Source: Oscillospiraceae bacterium (GTDB lineage Bacteria; Bacillota; Clostridia; Oscillospirales; Oscillospiraceae). Taken from it: a stretch of DNA of 51,184 nt. The DNA is taken from assembly GCA_017538965.1 (NCBI GenBank), contig JAFYHU010000068.1, positions 1-51,184 on the forward strand, in the 5' to 3' direction. A program made the translations under genes and the position numbers. Under the pieces are notes generated by a model. The model was not told where the DNA came from. It was given only the letters and a program-made list of their open reading frames with translations, and searched no databases. The stretch's first letter is position 1, and each line of letters opens with the position of its first letter. Shown piece by piece: positions 46,378 to 51,184 of this stretch.

Positions 46378-47772
46378 CTGCTCACCTATACCCTTTCCTC
46401 CGAAGACGGCCGTCCGCTGTACGAGCAGCTCTGCGGCTGCCTGCGCGGCGACATTCTCTCCGGCCGCCTGCCCTCCGGAACCCGTCTTCCTTCCAAGCGC
46501 AGTCTTTCCGGAAATCTCGGCGTCAGCAGCATCACGGTGGAATCGGCGTACAATCGTCTGATCGACGAGGGCTACGTCCGTTCCGAACCGAAGCGCGGCT
46601 ATTTTGTTTCCGATCTTTCCGGCCGGGAGCTGCATCCTGCCTCCGCGCCGGCTGTCTCGATCCGTCTGCCGGAATCGGCCGCCGATTCCCCGCTGAATCT
46701 TTCCGGCACCCGGCCTCCCGCCGCGCGTTTTCCGTTTTCGGTCTGGGCGCATCTGATGCGGGAAACCATCAACGACAAGGGCGAAGCTCTCCTTCTCCCG
46801 ACGCCCTGCGGCGGCGTGCGTCCTCTGCGCGAGGCCATCGCCGCTCACCTGCGCTCTTTCCGCGGGATGTCGGTCGATCCGGACCAGATCATTGTCGGTG
46901 CCGGGACGGAATACCTCTACGGCCTGCTGATCCAGCTTCTGGGGAGCAATCGTGTTTACTGTCTCGAAGATCCCGGCTATCCGAAAATTGCCCAGATCTA
47001 TGCCTCCAACGGAGCCGTCTGCCGCTGGGCGCCGATGGACGAGGCAGGTATCTCGGTCGCCGGTCTTGAGGCTGCCGGGGCCGATGTGGTTCACATCAGC
47101 CCGACGCATCATTTTCCGACCGGCATCACCATGCCGGTTTCCCGTCGCTATGAGCTCCTCTCCTGGGCATCGGCCGCCCCCGGCCGCACCATCATAGAGG
47201 ATGACTACGACAGCGAGTTCCGTCTGACCGGCCGGCCGATCCCCTCCCTCCAGAGCATCGATACCGACGGCTGCGTCATCTATATGAACACCTTTTCCAA
47301 AACGCTGGCCTCCACCATCCGCATCAGCTACATGATTCTCCCTCCCGCGCTGGCCAACCGCTATTATGAGCAGCTTTCCTTCTATACCTGCACGGTTTCC
47401 AGCTTCGAGCAGTACTGCCTCGCCCGCTTTCTCTCGGGGGGCTGGTTTGAAAAGCACCTGAACCGCATGCGCCTGTACTATGCGCGCCTGCGCCGCGAAC
47501 TGCTCCGGGTGATTGCCGATTCCCCCTGTGCCGACCGCCTGACGGTCCTCGAGCGCGACTCGGGCCTGCACTTTCTTCTGCAGATCCGGACCGATCTTCC
47601 CGACGCGCTGCTTCTGCAGAAGCTCCGTGACCGGGGTGTCGGTCTCCTTCCCCTCTCCGTCTGGTACCGCCGTCCGCAGGACGCCCCGGACCACACCTTC
47701 CTGATCAGCTACTCCTCTCTTTCCCCCGATGACCTGCGCCGCGCTCTCTCCCTTCTCTCTGAAATTCTCTGA
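46378..47772 (+). CDS. MocR-type regulator (GntR helix-turn-helix fused to aminotransferase fold)
   Basis: A 464-residue PLP-dependent transcription regulator. The winged HTH (about 1-75) shows LYEQLCGCLRGDILSG, LPSKRSLSGNLGVSSITVE and YVRSEPKRGYFV. The aminotransferase-like part has the PLP lysine in NTFSKTLASTIRISYM and the DDYDSEFR motif. Such proteins often control vitamin B6, GABA or amino-acid genes. The best start is CTG at 46378: it lies 7 nt after AAGGAGG and gives M-L-T-Y-T, the usual family beginning, whereas the next upstream ATG (46357) would place the ribosome-binding site inside the frame. Confidence 0.85.
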   Translation: MLTYTLSSEDGRPLYEQLCGCLRGDILSGRLPSGTRLPSKRSLSGNLGVSSITVESAYNRLIDEGYVRSEPKRGYFVSDLSGRELHPASAPAVSIRLPESAADSPLNLSGTRPPAARFPFSVWAHLMRETINDKGEALLLPTPCGGVRPLREAIAAHLRSFRGMSVDPDQIIVGAGTEYLYGLLIQLLGSNRVYCLEDPGYPKIAQIYASNGAVCRWAPMDEAGISVAGLEAAGADVVHISPTHHFPTGITMPVSRRYELLSWASAAPGRTIIEDDYDSEFRLTGRPIPSLQSIDTDGCVIYMNTFSKTLASTIRISYMILPPALANRYYEQLSFYTCTVSSFEQYCLARFLSGGWFEKHLNRMRLYYARLRRELLRVIADSPCADRLTVLERDSGLHFLLQIRTDLPDALLLQKLRDRGVGLLPLSVWYRRPQDAPDHTFLISYSSLSPDDLRRALSLLSEIL

Positions 47773-47799
47773 TCTCCACTCTCTCCAAGGAGGTTTCCC

Positions 47800-49020
47800 A
47801 TGTCTCTTTCCTATCCCACCGTTGCCGTCATCGGCGGCGGCGCCTCCGGCATTCTGGCCGCGCTGACGGCGGCCGAAGTCCCAGGCCGCCGCGTCCTGCT
47901 GCTGGAGAAGCAGCAGCGCATCGGCCGCAAGCTGCTTGCCACCGGCAACGGCCGCTGCAATCTTTCGAACTGGAACGCTCTCCCCGCTGCCTACTTCGGC
48001 ACCGACGCCGCCTTTGCCGCTCCGGCGCTGGAGGCTTTTTCTCCGCTGGATGTCCATCGCTTCTTCTCGCATCTCGGTCTCCTGACCGTCACGGAAGACA
48101 GCGGGCGCATCTATCCTCTTTCCGATTCTTCCAATAGTGTCCTTGACGTTCTGCGCTTCGCGCTGGACCGCGCGGGCGTCGATGTGCGCTGTTCGTTCCC
48201 CGTGGACAGCATCTGCCGTTCCGGCTCCGCTTTCTCTCTGACGGGCGGCTCGGAAACCCTGACCGCCGATGCCGTTATCCTCGCCTGCGGCGGGGCCGCG
48301 GGCGCAAAACTCGGCGGAAGTTCCGACGGCTACCGGCTGGCCGCTCAGCTCGGTCATCGCCGCACGGCGCTCCATCCCTCTCTCACCCGCATTCGGACTG
48401 CGCCGGAATACCCGCGCGCGCTCAAAGGCATCCGCGTGCAGGCAAAGCTGCGTCTTGCGCGGCAGGACGAAACGCTGGCTGCCGCCGACGGAGAAGTCCA
48501 GTTTACCGAGACCGGCATCTCCGGCCCCGCCGGTTTCGATCTCTCGCGTGCGGCCGCCTTCGGCGGAGACGGTCTGACCCTGCACCTGCAGCTGCTCCCC
48601 TATGACGAAGCCGCCGTGCGCTCTCTTGTCTGCGAAAAGATTGCTGCCTTCCCCGCTCTGGAAGCGTCCGAGCTCTTTACCGGCATGCTGCACAACCGTC
48701 TTGGCCGTATCGTGGTGAAAGCCGCCGGTATTCCCCCAACGCTTCCGCTTTCCTCGCTCTCGGAGGCGCAGATCACCGCGGCGGTTTCCCGCTGCTGTGA
48801 TTTCTATCTGCCGGTTCTCGGCGTCGATGGCTTTGATGCCGCTCAGGTCACTGCCGGCGGTCTGCAGACCGATGAATTTTCTCCCGAGACGCTGGAAAGC
48901 CGTCTCGTTCCCGGTTTCTTCGCCTGCGGCGAGGTGCTGGATATTGACGGTCCCTGCGGCGGCTACAACCTCCAGTGGGCCTGGGCCAGCGGAGTGCTTG
49001 CCGGGAGGCTGGGCGCATGA
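47800..49020 (+). CDS. HI0933/BaiN-type FAD-dependent oxidoreductase
   Basis: A 406-residue flavoprotein. The FAD motif is VAVIGGGASGILAALTA, followed by the family signature GRKLLATGNGRCNLSNWN and, at the C-terminus, FFACGEVLDIDGPCGGYNLQ with AWASGVLAGR. Members are annotated as aminoacetone oxidases or BaiN bile-acid reductases; the real substrate is unclear. GGAGG precedes ATG, and its stop overlaps the next gene (ATGA). Confidence 0.9.
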   Translation: MSLSYPTVAVIGGGASGILAALTAAEVPGRRVLLLEKQQRIGRKLLATGNGRCNLSNWNALPAAYFGTDAAFAAPALEAFSPLDVHRFFSHLGLLTVTEDSGRIYPLSDSSNSVLDVLRFALDRAGVDVRCSFPVDSICRSGSAFSLTGGSETLTADAVILACGGAAGAKLGGSSDGYRLAAQLGHRRTALHPSLTRIRTAPEYPRALKGIRVQAKLRLARQDETLAAADGEVQFTETGISGPAGFDLSRAAAFGGDGLTLHLQLLPYDEAAVRSLVCEKIAAFPALEASELFTGMLHNRLGRIVVKAAGIPPTLPLSSLSEAQITAAVSRCCDFYLPVLGVDGFDAAQVTAGGLQTDEFSPETLESRLVPGFFACGEVLDIDGPCGGYNLQWAWASGVLAGRLGA

Positions 49021-50603
49021 TCCTTGTCCGGAATCTTCATCTTCTTCCGGAGGAAGACTTCTCTCTCCTCCGCCGCCGTGCCGCGGAAAAGCTGCACATC
49101 CCCGAAAAGCGCATTCTGTCCTGCGAATTGAAAAAGCGCTCGCTCGATGCCCGGAAAAAAGACCGGATTCACTGGGTCTGCAGCGTGGCTGTCAGCGTCT
49201 CCGGCGACGAGGCGGCGCTCCTGCAGCGCCGTGCCGGTCCGGATATTGCGCTCTGGCAGCCGCCGGTTTATAAGATTCCTTCTCTTCTCAGCGACGAGCG
49301 CCCCGTCGTCGTCGGCTTCGGCCCTGCGGGCATGTTCGCCGCTCTCGTCCTCTGCCGGGCCGGTCTGCGTCCGATCGTTCTCGAGCGCGGGCAGGACGCC
49401 CTCGCGCGACGCGCTGCGATTGAGCGCTTTCAGGCCGGCGGCCCGCTGGATCCGGAAAACAATGTCCAGTTCGGGGAAGGCGGTGCCGGCACCTTTTCGG
49501 ACGGAAAGCTGAACACCGGCACGCACGACCGGCGCATTCACTGGGTCCTCGAGCAGTTTTACCGGCACGGCGCGCCGGAATCCGTTCTCTGGGACGCCAA
49601 GCCGCATATCGGCACCGACATTCTCATCGAGGTGGTTCAGAACATCCGGCGCGAAATCCTGTCCCTCGGCGGCGAGGTGCGCTTCGGCTCCCGCATGACG
49701 GCGCTTGCGCTTCGGGACGGGGCCGTCGCCGGTCTGCAGGTCCGGACGGCGGACGGCGAAAGCCTTCTTCCCTGCCGCCATGTCATTCTGGCCATCGGCC
49801 ATTCCGCCCGTGACACCGTGCAGACCCTGTACGACCAGGGCCTTGCGATGGAGCGCAAGGCGTTTGCCATGGGCGTGCGCATTGAGCATCGCCAGGCCGA
49901 CATCGATCTCGCCCAGTACGGGCGCGCCCGCGGCTCTCTTCCCGCCGCCGATTACGGTCTCCATGTTCATCTTCCGGACGGCACCGGTGTCTTCAGCTTC
50001 TGCATGTGTCCCGGCGGCCGGGTGATCGCCGCCGCCTCCGAGCCCGGCGGCCTCGTCACCAACGGCATGAGCCTTTCCGCCCGCGACGGGGAAAATGCCA
50101 ATGCCGCGCTCCTGGTCGGCCTGAAACCCGAGGATTTCCCGGGCGAAGGCGTCCTCGCCGGCATGTTCTGGCAGCGCTCCATTGAGCAGGCCGCCTGGCA
50201 GTGCGGCGGCGGGAACGCGCTTGCCCCCGCCCAGACGGTCGGCAGCTTCCTCACCGGGCTCCCGGACTCCGGTCCCGGCCGCGTGCTCCCGAGCTACCGC
50301 CCCGGCGTTGTCTGGACCGATCTCCGTGAGATTCTCCCCTTCAGGATCACGGACGCCCTTGCCGCCGCCCTTCCCCTCTTCGGCAGGCAGCTTGCCGGTT
50401 TTGATGCCCCGGACGCGGTCCTGACCGGTCCCGAGACCCGCTCCTCCTCGCCCGTGCGGATTCTGCGCGGCGCCGATCTTTCTTCCTCGGTTCGCGGCCT
50501 CTGGCCCTGCGGCGAAGGTGCCGGCTATGCGGGCGGCATCACCTCGGCCGCCGTTGACGGCATGCGCTGTGCCGAAGCCGTCCTGAACGCGCTTGCCTGT
50601 TGA
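49017..50603 (+). CDS. FAD-dependent dehydrogenase (COG2509 type)
   Basis: A 528-residue flavoprotein. An N-terminal ferredoxin-fold-like stretch (about 1-80, LRRRAAEKLHIPEKRI) precedes the FAD motif VVVGFGPAGMFAALVLC near residue 96 and the family segment NNVQFGEGGAGTFSDGKLNT near 150. C-terminal GLWPCGEGAGYAGGITSAA closes the FAD site. It is widespread in Bacillota, function not settled. Coupled to the HI0933-type gene through ATGA. Confidence 0.88.
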   Translation: MILVRNLHLLPEEDFSLLRRRAAEKLHIPEKRILSCELKKRSLDARKKDRIHWVCSVAVSVSGDEAALLQRRAGPDIALWQPPVYKIPSLLSDERPVVVGFGPAGMFAALVLCRAGLRPIVLERGQDALARRAAIERFQAGGPLDPENNVQFGEGGAGTFSDGKLNTGTHDRRIHWVLEQFYRHGAPESVLWDAKPHIGTDILIEVVQNIRREILSLGGEVRFGSRMTALALRDGAVAGLQVRTADGESLLPCRHVILAIGHSARDTVQTLYDQGLAMERKAFAMGVRIEHRQADIDLAQYGRARGSLPAADYGLHVHLPDGTGVFSFCMCPGGRVIAAASEPGGLVTNGMSLSARDGENANAALLVGLKPEDFPGEGVLAGMFWQRSIEQAAWQCGGGNALAPAQTVGSFLTGLPDSGPGRVLPSYRPGVVWTDLREILPFRITDALAAALPLFGRQLAGFDAPDAVLTGPETRSSSPVRILRGADLSSSVRGLWPCGEGAGYAGGITSAAVDGMRCAEAVLNALAC

Positions 50604-50628
50604 CGCTTTTTCTCGGATATGCTATGAT
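50600..50628 (+). promoter_or_regulatory. Sigma-A promoter of the 69-residue protein gene
   Basis: TTGACG (50600-50605), 17-bp spacer, TATGAT (50623-50628). The -35 box contains the stop codon of the preceding gene. Confidence 0.78.
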
Positions 50629-50688
50629 ACGGGCAAGTTCAGACTCCGATGAGTTCTGATGCCGCAAATACAGGAAAGGAGAACCCCC

Positions 50689-50898
50689 ATGAATTTCAGA
50701 ACCATGACCGTGAAAGAGTGCTTTGCTGATCCCAGGTGCGCCGCCATCGTCAAGGAAAAGGCGCCGAACCTGATGAAGTATCCCATCAAGCTCTTCAATA
50801 AGAAGACCTGCGGTGAGATTTTCGATCTTGTTGTGTCCAAGAAGATCGTTCCGGAAAGCGCCGCAAAGGCGATCGAAGAGGCGATCAACGCGCTCTGA
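50689..50898 (+). CDS. Small helical protein of unknown function (69 aa)
   Basis: Starts MNFRTMTVKECFADPRC, with AAAGGAG 7 nt before ATG. It looks like the short all-helical module T-V-K-E-x-x-x-D-P-x-x-x-x-I found both alone and at the C-termini of Clostridial enzymes: KSPIKL-type middle and a final helix ESAAKAIEEAINAL. Role unknown. It is transcribed alone and followed by a terminator. Confidence 0.7.
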   Translation: MNFRTMTVKECFADPRCAAIVKEKAPNLMKYPIKLFNKKTCGEIFDLVVSKKIVPESAAKAIEEAINAL

Positions 50899-50915
50899 TC
50901 ATCGAGTAAGCAGCC

Positions 50916-50937
50916 CGCCGGCCTCCTCAGGCCGGCG
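50916..50937 (+). terminator. Intrinsic terminator
   Basis: CGCCGGCCT, loop CCTC, AGGCCGGCG, then TTTTTC. Confidence 0.92.
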
Positions 50938-50960
50938 TTTTTCTCTGCTAAAAAAAGATG

Positions 50961-50989
50961 TTGACAAACCCTTCTTTCTCTGTTATATT
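50961..50989 (+). promoter_or_regulatory. Sigma-A promoter of the tRNA genes
   Basis: TTGACA (50961-50966), 17-bp spacer, TATATT (50984-50989), 11 bp before the first tRNA base. Confidence 0.88.
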
Positions 50990-51000
50990 ATCAGAGCTGT

Positions 51001-51077
51001 GGCCGAGTGGTTCAGCTGGTTAGAACGCCGGCCTGTCACGCCGGAGGTCGAGGGTTCAAGTCCCTTCTCGGTCGCCA
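51001..51077 (+). tRNA. tRNA-Asp (anticodon GTC)
   Basis: Acceptor GGCCGAG pairs with CTCGGTC; D-loop TTCAGCTGGTTAGAA; anticodon stem CCGGC-CTGTCAC-GCCGG with GTC; T-arm GAGGGTTCAAGTCCCTT; CCA is encoded. Confidence 0.96.
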
Positions 51078-51107
51078 CATTGCCCCTCCCCGAGGGGCAT
51101 AAAATTT

Positions 51108-51183
<76 letters not shown>

Positions 51184-51184
51184 A

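Overview
This window looks like the chromosome of a fairly GC-rich, low-motility Bacillota, most likely a gut- or rumen-type Clostridium relative. The reasons are strong GGAGG ribosome-binding sites, textbook sigma-A promoters (TTGACA-17-TATAAT), fused single-chain serine dehydratase, DegV, KUP and NSS transporters, MocR-type regulators, IS200/IS605 and IS3 elements and abundant REP-like hairpins. The species cannot be named from the sequence. A truncated IS200/IS605-like end sits at the left edge.

Left third (0-14.6 kb) is metabolic and transport DNA. A minus-strand operon takes up and deaminates serine/threonine (threonine ammonia-lyase, RidA, DAACS symporter, L-serine ammonia-lyase). It is preceded by a tiny self-contained gene for a 32-residue acidic peptide and a 900-residue Fe-S/FAD oxidoreductase. 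Then come a PF13303-type membrane protein, a lipoprotein, CYTH and TSUP proteins, KUP potassium transporter and an NSS amino-acid transporter.

14.7-23.3 kb is one tightly overlapping plus-strand signalling operon: DegV fatty-acid-binding protein, a hybrid histidine kinase, a REC-degenerate GGDEF-EAL c-di-GMP phosphodiesterase, a free Hpt protein, an 1112-residue fusion of an APC amino-acid permease with a histidine kinase and two receiver domains, and a secreted protein. This reads as a nutrient-sensing phosphorelay with c-di-GMP output.

23.3-30.6 kb is accessory: a 1.3-kb field of repeated hairpins, a DUF3800 gene with a leader made of three tetraloop-like hairpins starting exactly at the predicted transcription start, an AbrB-PIN toxin-antitoxin pair with operator, a GNAT whose C-terminus is made from a repeat, a LacI-like sensor-GGDEF protein, a Sel1 protein and a zinc-ribbon protein.

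30.6-35.3 kb is a compact RiPP-type cluster: S41 protease, CPBP protease, radical SAM/SPASM enzyme, an easily missed 32-residue precursor peptide ending in Cys, and a PqqD-like recognition protein.

35.3-44 kb is repeat- and toxin-rich. Two copies of a small basic/hydrophobic peptide gene each have a sigma-A promoter and a convergent antisense RNA promoter, like type I toxin-antitoxin loci. One copy is split by an IS3-family element with a 3-bp target duplication. A third, holin-like toxin locus, a large LRR/YD-repeat secreted protein, NERD and GIY-YIG proteins and a remnant of a type I restriction specificity subunit follow. The rest (44-51.2 kb) returns to ordinary content: a three-gene membrane/DUF6765 operon, a MocR regulator that probably starts at CTG, two FAD proteins, a small helical protein and tRNA-Asp and tRNA-Thr genes.
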